From JBHHYU01 sp046757725 (GTDB lineage: Bacteria; Desulfobacterota; Binatia; UBA9968): DNA of 64,000 nt. Every line of letters begins with the position of its first letter. Position 1 is the first letter of the stretch. Below the pieces are notes generated by a model. It had not been told where the DNA came from. It saw nothing but the letters and a program-made list of their open reading frames with translations, and made no database searches. Shown piece after piece: positions 24,778 through 34,031 of the stretch. The DNA lies in contig JBHHYU010000002.1 in assembly GCA_046757725.1 (NCBI GenBank), positions 1 to 64,000 of the forward strand, read 5' to 3'. Position numbers and translations under genes: made by a program.

Positions 24778-27700
24778 CTAACTGCCGCTAATCCGGGCCA
24801 CATCGTTCTTGTTGGCTTCAAATGCAGTCATGATAGCCTCTTCGCCAACGAGTCCCTCATCCTCGGCCTGCTGAATGGCATCGAGCATACGCCGGTAATC
24901 CTTGGGCATGACCTTGACGAATTTGGGAGCGAATTCATCCCACAAAGCGAGGATCTCCGACGCCCTCTCGCTGTGCGTATAGCCAACGTGACGCCGAATC
25001 ATTGCCTCGGCCTCTTCCCTTGCTTCTTTATCAAGGCCTTCGACCGTGACGGTTCCGGTATTGCAGTGGCTACGGAACTTCCCGGCTTCATCCAACACGT
25101 AGGCAATACCACCCGACATCCCAGCGGCAAAATTACGCCCCGTAGAACCAAGGACCAGAACGCGGCCACCGGTCATGTATTCACACCCGTGGTCTCCCAC
25201 ACCCTCGATTACAGCCTGGACACCGCTGTTCCGGACACAGAACCGCTCACCAGCCATACCTCGTATGTAGGCTTCGCCGCGAGTAGCCCCGTAAAACGCC
25301 ACGTTGCCGACAACGATGTTTTTCTCGGGCGCAAAGGTTGAGCCCTCAGGAGGATAAAGAACGATTTTGCCACCCGATAGTCCCTTGCCGAAATAGTCGT
25401 TGGCGTCTCCCTCCAGTTCTAGAGTCATGCCTGGAGGAACGAAAGCGCCAAAGCTCTGACCCGCTGAACCTTTGAAGTGGAGGTGAATAGTGTCTTCAGG
25501 CAACCCTTTGGGTCCAAACCGCCGTGTGACTTCACTCCCCAATATCGTACCGACCACACGGTTCGTATTTCGAATCGACAACGTCGCCTTTACTCTTTCA
25601 CCACGCTCTAGGGCAGGTTCGGCCAGATCAATAAGGACTTGGTTGTCGAGCGCATTCTGCAAGCTGTGATTTTGAGAAATCTGGCAAAAGCGGCCGATCT
25701 CCGGCCCCACTTGCGGCTGGTAGAGGATATCCGTGTAATCCAAACCTTTGGCCTTCCAGTGGTCAATAGCGTCTTTAACTTCAAGCTTGTCCGTACGCCC
25801 AATCATCTCGTTCACCGTACGAAAACCTAGTTTGGCCATATACTCCCGCATTTCTTGAGCGATAAACCGCATAAAGTTGACCGCATAGGCGGGGTCACCC
25901 ATAAATTTCTTCCGCAAGACCGGGTTCTGTGTGGCCACACCAACAGGACATGTATCCAGATGACAGACCCGCATCATGATGCAGCCCAATGTGACGAGCG
26001 CGGTTGTGGCGAAACCAAACTCTTCGGCTCCCAAGAGCGCAGCAATGACCACATCGCGACCTGTCTTTAACTGGCCATCTGTTTCAACCGCGATACGGCT
26101 CCGCAAATTGTTTAGGACCAGTGTTTGGTGCGTTTCAGCTACACCGAGTTCCCAAGGCAAACCGGCGTACTTAATGCTGGTTTGCGGCGATGCACCCGTG
26201 CCGCCGTCGTGTCCACTGATTAACACAACATCAGCATGGCCTTTGGCGACGCCGGCTGCAATGGTTCCGACGCCCACCTCGGAGACCAGCTTGACGCTGA
26301 TCCGGGCGTTATGATTCGCGTTCTTCAGATCGTGGATTAGCTGTGCCAGATCCTCGATAGAATAAATATCATGGTGTGGCGGTGGTGAAACCAAACCAAC
26401 ACCGGGCGTTGAGAGGCGAACTTTGGCGATCCAGGGGTAGACCTTTCGGCCTGGCAGCTCTCCTCCTTCACCGGGCTTAGCCCCCTGCGCCATCTTTATC
26501 TGAATCTCTTTCGCCTGGGTCAGGTACTCACTGGTCACGCCAAAACGTCCCGATGCCACCTGCTTGATGGCGCTATTGCGCGAGTCCCCATTCGAATCCA
26601 GAATATAACGGGCCGGATCTTCCCCACCCTCACCGGTATTACTCTTACCGCCGATCCGGTTCATAGCAATAGCCAATGTTTCATGGGCTTCTTTGCTGAT
26701 GGAACCGTACGACATCGCACCCGTCTTGAAACGCTTGGTAATTTCACCGACGGGCTCGACCTCCTCAAGAGAAATGGGATCCGGAAGATACTTCAGGCTC
26801 ATCAAGCCGCGCAGAGTGGCTAACCGTTCAGATTGATCGTCGATGAGCTCCGTGTACTCTTTGAATGTCGCGTAATCGTTGCTCCGCGTGGCTTTCTGCA
26901 GTAGATGAATGGTCTTAGGATTAAACAGGTGTAGTTCACCCTCTCTGCGGTACTGGTACTGGCCTTGAACCTCCAGCGTGTGGTTATTAAGAGAAATCGC
27001 TGGAAAAGCCTTTGTATGCAGTCGCAGTGCTTCCCGTGCTATTTCCTCCAGACCGATCCCACCGACTCTTGACGGCGTCCAGGTGAAATACTTATCGATC
27101 AATTCTTTGCCGAGACCCACCGCTTCGAAGATCTGGGCGCCACAGTATGACTTAATAGTGGAAATGCCCATTTTCGACATCACTTTCACTACGCCCTTAA
27201 CAGCGGCTTTGACGTATCCTTTTACTGCCTTGTCGTAGGTGATGTTCTTAAGCATTCTTTCCCCGATCATGTCGTTCAAACACTCGTACACCAGGTAGGG
27301 ATTGATTGCCTGGACGCCGTATCCGATCAACAGGCAGAAATGGTGCACTTCCCGCGGTTCTCCAGACTCAAGGACCAGCCCCACACGAGTGCGGGTGCCG
27401 GCCCGGATGAGGTGATGGTGCAGGCCGGAGGAGGCCAACAGAGCCGGTATTGGCGCATGTCCGCGATCAACGCCCTTGTCGGACAGGATCAGGATCGTAA
27501 CATTTTTCTCGATGGCTCGATCTGCGGCATGGAACAACTCCTCCAATCCACGCTCAAGACCCGCTTTACCTTCAGCGGGATTGAAAAGGATCGGAAGGGT
27601 CACGGACTTGAGTCCCGGGAGATCAATCCGCCGCAGTTTCTCCATTTCCGAGTCCTTCAAAATAGGAATCGAGAGCCGGACCTGCCGACAACTTTCTGGC

Positions 27701-29382
27701 TCCGCCTTGATCAGATTCCGTTCCGAGCCAAGGGTCAGAGTTGCAGCGGTAATCAACTCTTCCCGGATAGGATCGATAGGCGGGTTTGTGACCTGGGCGA
27801 AGAGTTGCTTGAAATAGTTGTATGGCAACTGCGGTTTGTCGGACAGCACCGCTAACGGCGTATCGTTGCCCATAGAGCCAATAGGTTGAATCCCGTTCAC
27901 CGCCATTGGGCCAATATTGATGTGGAGATCCTCAAAGCTGTATCCGAAGGCGTGCAGGCGTTCCAGCATAGTTTGATGATCATGCGGTGGCTGTTCTTCA
28001 GAAAGTTCCGGCAAGTTATTGAGGTGCACCAGGTGTTCGTCCAACCACTGGCGATACGGATGAGCGGTGACAATCCTATTCTTGATTTCCTCGTCACTGA
28101 TGATACGCCCTTCTTCGGTATCCACCAAAAACATGCGACCAGGTTGAAGTCGACGCTTCTCCAACACCCGCTCCGGTGGCACATCAAGGACACCTACCTC
28201 TGAGGCCATGATCACCAAATCGTCCTTCGTGACATAGTAACGGGACGGACGCAAACCATTACGGTCGAGCACCGCCCCCACTCGGACACCGTCTGTAAAG
28301 GCAATCGACGCTGGACCATCCCAAGGTTCCATTAGACAACTGTGGTACTCGTAGAACGCACGTTTCTCATCACTTATGCTCTCGTGATTTTCCCACGGCT
28401 CGGGGATCATCATCATCATGGCGTGAGCTAGAGATCGCCCGCTCAATGTCAGGAACTCGAGACAATTATCGAATTTGGCGGAATCACTGCCGTCCTCTTG
28501 AATAATAGGAAACACCTTTACCAAATCGTCGCCAAAGGATCCTGACTCCACCATGGCTTGCCGCGCATGTATCCAGTTCTCATTTCCCCGGAGGGTATTA
28601 ATTTCGCCGTTGTGGATCAGGTAGCGATAGGGATGCGAACGTTCCCAACTCGGAAAGGTATTCGTGCTAAAGCGAGAGTGCACCACGGCGATGGCGGTTT
28701 CAATTAAAGGGTCAGCAAGGTCCGGATAAAACGTAACGGTCTGTCTTGGCGTCAGCATGCCTTTATAAATGATCGTTCTGCAGGACAGACTGGGAATATA
28801 GAAATAGCCGCCCTCGCCTAACCCTCCATAGCGGATAGCATTTTCTGCGCGTCTACGGATGACGTACAATTCCCGCTCAAAGGCCATATCATCTTCGAGG
28901 TTTTCATTCCGCCCAATGAAGATCTGTCGGATGAACGGCTCACAGGATTTTGCTGTCTCTCCAAGGTAGAGGTTATCCGTAGGTACACTGCGCCACCCAA
29001 GGACACGCTGCTCCTTGTCTAGGACCATCTCCTCGAGTATCTTTTCACACCGATGGCGTTGATCTCGATCGGGCGGCAAAAAGATCATCCCTACCCCATA
29101 CTGACCTGGTCCGGGCAAGTGGAACCCGAGTCCTTCACACTCATGCTGCAAAAATGTATGTGGGAGTTGGAATAGGATGCCGGCACCGTCACCTGTATTT
29201 TCCTCGCAGCCACAAGCACCGCGATGATCCAGGTTGTGTAGGATTGTCAGTGCCTGGTCGACAATCTGACGTGATTTATTGCCCTTGATATTGACGACGA
29301 AACCGACCCCACACGCGTCATGCTCGAATTTCGGATCGTACAGACCCTGTTTGGAAGGAATCCCAGGTTTTGATGCACTCAT
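24778..29382 (-). CDS. gltB: Glutamate synthase large subunit
   Basis: A 1534-residue enzyme. A short propeptide ends at HDA, exposing the nucleophilic Cys24 of the glutaminase domain (CGVGFV). The FMN/TIM-barrel domain is around residues 850-1200 and includes SISKEAHETLAIAMNRIGGK and GHDGGTGASP. A [3Fe-4S] cysteine set is in GCIMMRVCHLDTCPVG. The C-terminal beta-helix domain carries the usual repeated glycine pattern. It makes glutamate by channelling ammonia from glutamine to 2-oxoglutarate. Confidence 0.97.
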   Translation of the reverse strand: MSASKPGIPSKQGLYDPKFEHDACGVGFVVNIKGNKSRQIVDQALTILHNLDHRGACGCEENTGDGAGILFQLPHTFLQHECEGLGFHLPGPGQYGVGMIFLPPDRDQRHRCEKILEEMVLDKEQRVLGWRSVPTDNLYLGETAKSCEPFIRQIFIGRNENLEDDMAFERELYVIRRRAENAIRYGGLGEGGYFYIPSLSCRTIIYKGMLTPRQTVTFYPDLADPLIETAIAVVHSRFSTNTFPSWERSHPYRYLIHNGEINTLRGNENWIHARQAMVESGSFGDDLVKVFPIIQEDGSDSAKFDNCLEFLTLSGRSLAHAMMMMIPEPWENHESISDEKRAFYEYHSCLMEPWDGPASIAFTDGVRVGAVLDRNGLRPSRYYVTKDDLVIMASEVGVLDVPPERVLEKRRLQPGRMFLVDTEEGRIISDEEIKNRIVTAHPYRQWLDEHLVHLNNLPELSEEQPPHDHQTMLERLHAFGYSFEDLHINIGPMAVNGIQPIGSMGNDTPLAVLSDKPQLPYNYFKQLFAQVTNPPIDPIREELITAATLTLGSERNLIKAEPESCRQVRLSIPILKDSEMEKLRRIDLPGLKSVTLPILFNPAEGKAGLERGLEELFHAADRAIEKNVTILILSDKGVDRGHAPIPALLASSGLHHHLIRAGTRTRVGLVLESGEPREVHHFCLLIGYGVQAINPYLVYECLNDMIGERMLKNITYDKAVKGYVKAAVKGVVKVMSKMGISTIKSYCGAQIFEAVGLGKELIDKYFTWTPSRVGGIGLEEIAREALRLHTKAFPAISLNNHTLEVQGQYQYRREGELHLFNPKTIHLLQKATRSNDYATFKEYTELIDDQSERLATLRGLMSLKYLPDPISLEEVEPVGEITKRFKTGAMSYGSISKEAHETLAIAMNRIGGKSNTGEGGEDPARYILDSNGDSRNSAIKQVASGRFGVTSEYLTQAKEIQIKMAQGAKPGEGGELPGRKVYPWIAKVRLSTPGVGLVSPPPHHDIYSIEDLAQLIHDLKNANHNARISVKLVSEVGVGTIAAGVAKGHADVVLISGHDGGTGASPQTSIKYAGLPWELGVAETHQTLVLNNLRSRIAVETDGQLKTGRDVVIAALLGAEEFGFATTALVTLGCIMMRVCHLDTCPVGVATQNPVLRKKFMGDPAYAVNFMRFIAQEMREYMAKLGFRTVNEMIGRTDKLEVKDAIDHWKAKGLDYTDILYQPQVGPEIGRFCQISQNHSLQNALDNQVLIDLAEPALERGERVKATLSIRNTNRVVGTILGSEVTRRFGPKGLPEDTIHLHFKGSAGQSFGAFVPPGMTLELEGDANDYFGKGLSGGKIVLYPPEGSTFAPEKNIVVGNVAFYGATRGEAYIRGMAGERFCVRNSGVQAVIEGVGDHGCEYMTGGRVLVLGSTGRNFAAGMSGGIAYVLDEAGKFRSHCNTGTVTVEGLDKEAREEAEAMIRRHVGYTHSERASEILALWDEFAPKFVKVMPKDYRRMLDAIQQAEDEGLVGEEAIMTAFEANKNDVARISGS

Positions 29383-29466
29383 AGTTTTTTGTCTCTACGG
29401 TATTGATATTTAGAGCGCTGCACCATTTACGGTGCGTTGTCTCCATGCGCTTCTTGCCCTGCTCAG

Positions 29467-29895
29467 TTATCCATGGATGTACTGTTCCAGTTGTTCAATA
29501 ATGAATTTCTGCTCGGTTATAATAGATTTCACGAGATCGCCTATGGAAATGACGCCGACTAATTGATCTGCCTCGATGACCGGTAGGTGCCGAATATGTT
29601 TTTCTGTCATCAGAGTCATACACTCCTCTACATTGTGTTGGAGACGAGTAAAGACTACGTGTGTCGTCATGATTTCCTTAACCTGCATGCTTTTCGAAGA
29701 ACCTCCTTTTAGAATCACTTTGCGCGCATAATCCCTCTCTGAAATGATGCCGATTACTTTGGTGCCCTCTGTAACCATAAGGGCACCAACTTCTCTATCG
29801 GCCATAAGCTCCAAGGCGTCGAAGATCGAAGCACTAGGTCCAATGGACCAGACATGATAACCCTTCACCTCAAGTATATCCCGCACTGTCTTCAT
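29467..29895 (-). CDS. CBS-domain protein
   Basis: A 142-residue protein made of two CBS repeats (about residues 8-62 and 74-130), with VIGIISERDYARKV and LVGVISIGDLVKSII as the repeat ends. Stand-alone CBS pairs bind adenosine nucleotides and act as energy sensors, often as regulators of partner enzymes. It lies 84 bases upstream of gltB in the same direction, so it may be co-transcribed with the glutamate synthase genes. The partner is unknown. Confidence 0.88.
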   Translation of the reverse strand: MKTVRDILEVKGYHVWSIGPSASIFDALELMADREVGALMVTEGTKVIGIISERDYARKVILKGGSSKSMQVKEIMTTHVVFTRLQHNVEECMTLMTEKHIRHLPVIEADQLVGVISIGDLVKSIITEQKFIIEQLEQYIHG

Positions 29896-30154
29896 GGGTG
29901 ACCTCCATGCCTGTTAGGTTTGACCGTAAGTCCTGTTACCGTTCCACTTAGGTACTGAACTGTGCCAGCAACTGGTGCTTTCGCTCTCAGAGCCTAGCTA
30001 GCATTCCTCATTTTTACGCCTGAGAGAAGTTAGCGCCGTCAGAAAAAAAAGGATCGAGACCCTTAGCGAAGTAGTTGTGACTGTCCTACGGTCGCTGTGC
30101 CCGGGCCCTAGTTTGTAAAAAGTTCCTGAGAGGTACGGTCGATCTCCTAGGTCT

Positions 30155-30691
30155 TTACCTGTTTCTCATGCCGCTTGTGATTTCTTTCCCGGCATCACTA
30201 TTTTGAACCTCCTTGTCTCCCGCCGTTGTTTTACTGAGCTCCGTCCCAAAGCCGAGAACATGTCCCTCTTTACAGGTGGAGAGAACCACTTTTGTAATGG
30301 TAGCCGTCACCCCCTCCATAGAACGAATTTCTGCCAACAGCCTCTCTAGAGAAAGAGTACTCCTGGTTTTTACCTTGAGGATAAAGCTCTCGTCCCCAGT
30401 TACTAGATGACACTCCAGGACATCCTCCTGTGCTGCCATACAAGACGAAAAATCATCTATGTAACGTTGGTGATTTATTGAAACCCCAATAAATGCTGTA
30501 ATATCCCTTCCTATCTTCTTGGCATCTAGAAAAGCATGGTAACCCCTGATGATATGACGTGATTCCAGTTTTTTTACCCGCTCCATTACGGCTGGTGGGG
30601 ATAGCTCAACTTCCTTAGCAATTTCAGCAAGATGGCGTCTCCCGAACTTTTGGAGGATGGATAGAATTTTTACATCAATAGCATCAAGCAT
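30155..30691 (-). CDS. Lrp/AsnC-family transcriptional regulator
   Basis: A 178-residue regulator. The N-terminal winged helix (ILSILQKFGRRHLAEIAKEVELSPPAVMERVKKLE) is followed by the ligand-sensing RAM domain (about 65-145). A further 30 polar residues at the C-terminus are unusual. It is upstream of the CBS and glt genes on the same strand; Lrp proteins are known to control gltBD in enterobacteria, so control of this cluster is a reasonable guess. The start has no clear ribosome binding site. Confidence 0.85.
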   Translation of the reverse strand: MLDAIDVKILSILQKFGRRHLAEIAKEVELSPPAVMERVKKLESRHIIRGYHAFLDAKKIGRDITAFIGVSINHQRYIDDFSSCMAAQEDVLECHLVTGDESFILKVKTRSTLSLERLLAEIRSMEGVTATITKVVLSTCKEGHVLGFGTELSKTTAGDKEVQNSDAGKEITSGMRNR

Positions 30692-30751
30692 ATTTATTTT
30701 ATTAAGTTTTTACAAGTCTCCCTTAAGTTTCTTAGTATATTGCCATGTATT

Positions 30752-30805
30752 TGTCAAGTAGATTTTGTAAAATTAGTTTAATACGTAATTTTGTTAATAC
30801 TAAAC
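30752..30805 (-). promoter_or_regulatory. Promoter and palindromic operator candidate of the Lrp-type gene
   Basis: On the minus strand a TTGACA -35 lies at 30752-30757 about 60 bases before the regulator start; the -10 is not clear. Upstream of it is an imperfect palindrome at 30776-30805, with outer arms GTTTA and TAAAC and AT-rich centre, of the size bound by Lrp-type regulators. Autoregulation is inferred. Confidence 0.35.
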
Positions 30806-30952
30806 TAGAAGGAAGCTACGAACAATATCGAGCAGCAATTGTAGAGCGAGGGATGGTAAATCTCTTTACCGTCCAATAAGATGGACTCAGGCCCGGCTCT
30901 GCGGCCTAGAATGGGTCTAAGCACCCCGACCGTAGTAAAAGGGATTCATACC

Positions 30953-32059
30953 CTATAATCTCATGGGCATGATTACATAAAGGGATCCTTCATCTCCAGA
31001 CTTCCTAAGTAGACAAGGACTTATTTCATCTTTGAGTTCCATCTCAACATCTCCCCCATTCCCCAATACCCCAAGAACATCAATGAGATAGCGTGCATTA
31101 AATCCTATCGTTAGCGCTTTCCCTTGATATTCGGTATCGATTTCTTCAGCCGCTTCCCCAAGATCAGGATTGCTCGCCGATATCGTTATTTTAGTATCCT
31201 TGAGTTCCATCTTGATGCCTTTGTACCGTTCACTAGAAAGAATAGATACTCTTCGCAATGCTCTAAGAAACTCATTTTGCTCTATCTTAACTACATATGG
31301 ATTTCCTTTAGGTATAACCTGGTTATAATCTGGAAAATCGCCATCGATTAATCGCATAAAAAGTTCGACCTCATCCTTCACCACCCACCCCATATTTTCT
31401 TTAAACTCTAAAGAAATTAGCCCGTCTTCAGACTCATCTAAAAGTTTCCTGACTTCCGTTAGGCCCTTTCTGGGGAGAATCACTCCCTTCTTCAATCCCA
31501 TTGGTCCTACACTTTTTTCGATCAACGCTAATCTGTGACCGTCTGTTGCTACCATGCGGACCTTATCTCCTTCCCCAGTCTCTAGATAAACACCATTGAG
31601 ACTTTGCCGAGTTTCATCTGTAGAAACGGAGAAGAGAGTCCTTTCAATCATTTCTCTTATAACCATTGCTGGTGCAGTCGAAAGCCGTTTTTCCCCAAAC
31701 CTGGGAAATTGAGGAAAATCACGCGCATCCATACCTACGATTTTAAAGACCGACTTCCCACTTGTTATCTCTACCCATTCATTTTCCAGTCGTCGTAGTC
31801 GTAGTGTTTCACCCGAGGTTTCACGAACAATCTCATACAGTTTCTTAGCATTAAGCGTAGCCATACCCTCTCGTATGATCTCTCCGTTAACTCTTCCTCT
31901 GATACCAACCTCTAAGTCTGTTGCTGTTATGCGAATGTCGCCATTGTGAGTTTCAACCAGTACATTGGCTAAAATAGGCATAGTGTTACGACGCTCAACA
32001 ATGCTCTGAGCCCAATAAAGCGCTGCAAGGAGATCTCCCCGCTTGGCTTTGAGTTCCAT
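30953..32059 (-). CDS. dnaN: DNA polymerase III beta sliding clamp
   Basis: A 368-residue beta clamp with three repeated domains. It starts MELKAKRGDLLAALYWAQSIVERRNTMPILANV and ends YVIMPMRL, the typical PMRL terminus. It encircles DNA and tethers the replicative polymerase. It follows dnaA on the same strand after about 220 bases, the common dnaA-dnaN arrangement. Confidence 0.97.
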   Translation of the reverse strand: MELKAKRGDLLAALYWAQSIVERRNTMPILANVLVETHNGDIRITATDLEVGIRGRVNGEIIREGMATLNAKKLYEIVRETSGETLRLRRLENEWVEITSGKSVFKIVGMDARDFPQFPRFGEKRLSTAPAMVIREMIERTLFSVSTDETRQSLNGVYLETGEGDKVRMVATDGHRLALIEKSVGPMGLKKGVILPRKGLTEVRKLLDESEDGLISLEFKENMGWVVKDEVELFMRLIDGDFPDYNQVIPKGNPYVVKIEQNEFLRALRRVSILSSERYKGIKMELKDTKITISASNPDLGEAAEEIDTEYQGKALTIGFNARYLIDVLGVLGNGGDVEMELKDEISPCLLRKSGDEGSLYVIMPMRL

Positions 32060-32239
32060 AGCTCCTCCTGACTGTCTTAACTATCTTTATCTCTTTTAGA
32101 GTAGTAGTAATAGGGGCTGTGGGTAGTGTGGAGAAAGGGTGAAACACTTTATTTCTAGAAGTCTTTTGGCTGTGGTTTATAACCCCCTGTTATTCTATCC
32201 TTTTGACCTTGGAAGTTAAAAAAAATTTCGTTACCCTTC

Positions 32240-32280
32240 TTATCCACGTTAACGGTTAAATTACCCACAGATTATCCCCA
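32240..32280. promoter_or_regulatory. DnaA-box cluster between dnaA and dnaN
   Basis: Three same-direction 9-mers resemble the DnaA box TTATCCACA: TTATCCACG (32240-32248), TTACCCACA (32261-32269) and TTATCCCCA (32272-32280). Each differs from consensus by one base. The surrounding 220 bases are AT-rich. The cluster may be part of the replication origin or control dnaN transcription. Confidence 0.55.
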
Positions 32281-32281
32281 A

Positions 32282-33604
32282 CTATATTTTTAGATTTGTT
32301 TCCAGCTTCTTAATAGTTACCTGCATGTATGGGTCTTCTTGGATTCTTTTTTCTATGGTTCTCGAGGCGTGAATGACTGTCGAGTGGTCTCTCCCACCAA
32401 ACTTGTAACCGATAGCTGGAAATGAAGTAGAAGTGTATTTCCGACAAAGATACATCGCTACCTGCCTCGGCAGAGCGATATTTCTAGTACGCCGTTTCGC
32501 CTTGAGATCTCCCATTCTGATATTGAAGTAGTCACAGATAGTCTTCTGGATATTCTCGATGGTGACCTCTTTATGTAGGCCATTCAAGGTATTTTGTAAT
32601 ACCTCCTTCGCTAACTCAACGGTGATGCTTACTTTGGTCAAAGAAGCAAACGCCCCAAGCCGCGTGAGAGAACCTTCTAATTCTCTCACGTTGGAATCAA
32701 TTTGAGAAGCTAGGAAAATAGCCACTTCATGAGGTAAGGCCACACCCTCAACTTCTGCCTTTTTTTCTAAAATAGCCACTCGAGTCTCCATGTCAGGAGC
32801 TTGAATATCTGCGATCAAACCCCACTCAAAGCGGTTCCTCAGACGATCCTCTAACCCAGGGATTTCTTTAGGAAACTTATCGGAGGTGATAACAATTTGT
32901 TTGTGTGATTCATAAAGGGAATTGAAGGTATGAAAAAACTCTTCTTGGGTCCGCTCCTTACCTGCGAGGAACTGGACATCGTCTAGAATGAGAACATCAA
33001 TATTACGAAAGCGGGTTTTAAATTCACCCATCTTGTCTCTTCGAAGAGAGCCGATAAGTTCGTTCATGAAGGACTCAGAACTAAGATAAACGATTTTCAG
33101 TGCCGGACGTCTGTCTGCTACTCTGTGCCCGATGGCATTAGCCAAGTGAGTTTTACCCAGACCCACTCCCCCATAGATGAAAAGGGGGTTGTAGTGGTCC
33201 CCCGGTTGATTGGCTACTGCAAGGGCAGCTGCATGAGAAAACTGGTTACTTGCGCCAACAACAAAATTTTCAAAGTTGTACTTCGGGATGAGATTATTAA
33301 ATTTCTGTGGCTTAACCTTCTCTCGTTGCCCTTTTCGCCTTTCCCTGGGACTATCTGTCTGCAGCTGCTGGTTGATGGTTATGGACACTCTCAGTTCCCG
33401 GTGGGAGAAAAAATTCAGGGTCTCTTGGATTTGCACGAGGAAATGCTCGAGCAACCAATCGCGAAAGAACTTATTTGGCACTTCGAGAGTAAACTCTCCG
33501 CTACCGCTCTCTCGGACCCTGATAGGCTTAATCCAGGTCTCAAAATTTTGGCTTCCGACGCGCTTTTTGAGGTGTCCTAGAGTCCGTTTCCACAGATCAT
33601 CCAT
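32282..33604 (-). CDS. dnaA: Chromosomal replication initiator DnaA
   Basis: A 440-residue initiator. The N-terminal domain begins MDDLWKRTLGHLKKRVGSQN. The AAA+ domain has Walker A GGVGLGKTH and Walker B LILDDVQFL. The C-terminal DNA-binding helix-turn-helix has the DnaA signature GGRDHSTVIHA. It melts the origin when bound to ATP. I prefer the ATG at 33604, which has aggggtgag about ten bases upstream and matches usual DnaA starts; ATG 33613 or GTG 33619 are alternatives. Confidence 0.97.
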   Translation of the reverse strand: MDDLWKRTLGHLKKRVGSQNFETWIKPIRVRESGSGEFTLEVPNKFFRDWLLEHFLVQIQETLNFFSHRELRVSITINQQLQTDSPRERRKGQREKVKPQKFNNLIPKYNFENFVVGASNQFSHAAALAVANQPGDHYNPLFIYGGVGLGKTHLANAIGHRVADRRPALKIVYLSSESFMNELIGSLRRDKMGEFKTRFRNIDVLILDDVQFLAGKERTQEEFFHTFNSLYESHKQIVITSDKFPKEIPGLEDRLRNRFEWGLIADIQAPDMETRVAILEKKAEVEGVALPHEVAIFLASQIDSNVRELEGSLTRLGAFASLTKVSITVELAKEVLQNTLNGLHKEVTIENIQKTICDYFNIRMGDLKAKRRTRNIALPRQVAMYLCRKYTSTSFPAIGYKFGGRDHSTVIHASRTIEKRIQEDPYMQVTIKKLETNLKI

Positions 33605-34031
33605 ATCGGTCATTCTCACCCCTGATTATAGATAACGACTTGTTTTTTAAGGAAAATACGAAAAAGTTACGAACAGACTTATCCACAGATGTGGATAAGT
33701 CTGTTGTCATAAAAAGATCCGACACTTCTTTCTTCAGTTAATCACCAACATTGGAATCCACTGACCTAAGCTTGCAGATAGTCACAGTTCCCATGACAAG
33801 TAAGCATAGACAAAACGCACCAAGAACTGAGGCCGACACAAAGCACCATTTTAATTTACGCTTCAGCTGGCGATGCTGGTAAAAAAACTTCCCTCAGCAA
33901 AACGATGATGAGAAGAACCTCATAGTCCTTTTTATTTTCCATTGCAAGAAAAAAATGACGCAAAACTCTGTTGGCTTCCAAGCTGTCGGAAACTTGACAT
34001 AAAACAAGCCGGGTGTTAGTGAAAATTTTTT
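33605..34031. other. Intergenic region between dnaA and hemL, likely origin-linked
   Basis: About 430 bases lie between the divergent dnaA and hemL genes. The dnaA side holds a perfect palindrome of two DnaA boxes (33673-33704) and AT-rich sequence. The hemL side has a TTGACA at 33994-33999 with no good -10. Short frames in it are not credible genes. Confidence 0.5.
33673..33704. promoter_or_regulatory. Palindromic pair of perfect DnaA boxes upstream of dnaA
   Basis: Two consensus DnaA boxes face each other: TTATCCACA at 33679-33687 and its complement TGTGGATAA at 33690-33698. They sit inside a perfect 15-base inverted repeat with a two-base centre (ga). It lies about 70 bases before the dnaA start and could serve both dnaA autoregulation and origin function. 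Confidence 0.75.

Noticed and set aside
27340..27855. A 171-codon plus-strand frame in gltB
   Set aside because: It is antisense to a conserved part of gltB and resembles no protein.
33125..33580. A 151-codon plus-strand frame in dnaA
   Set aside because: It is antisense to the DnaA N-terminal and AAA+ regions; no ribosome binding site or homology.
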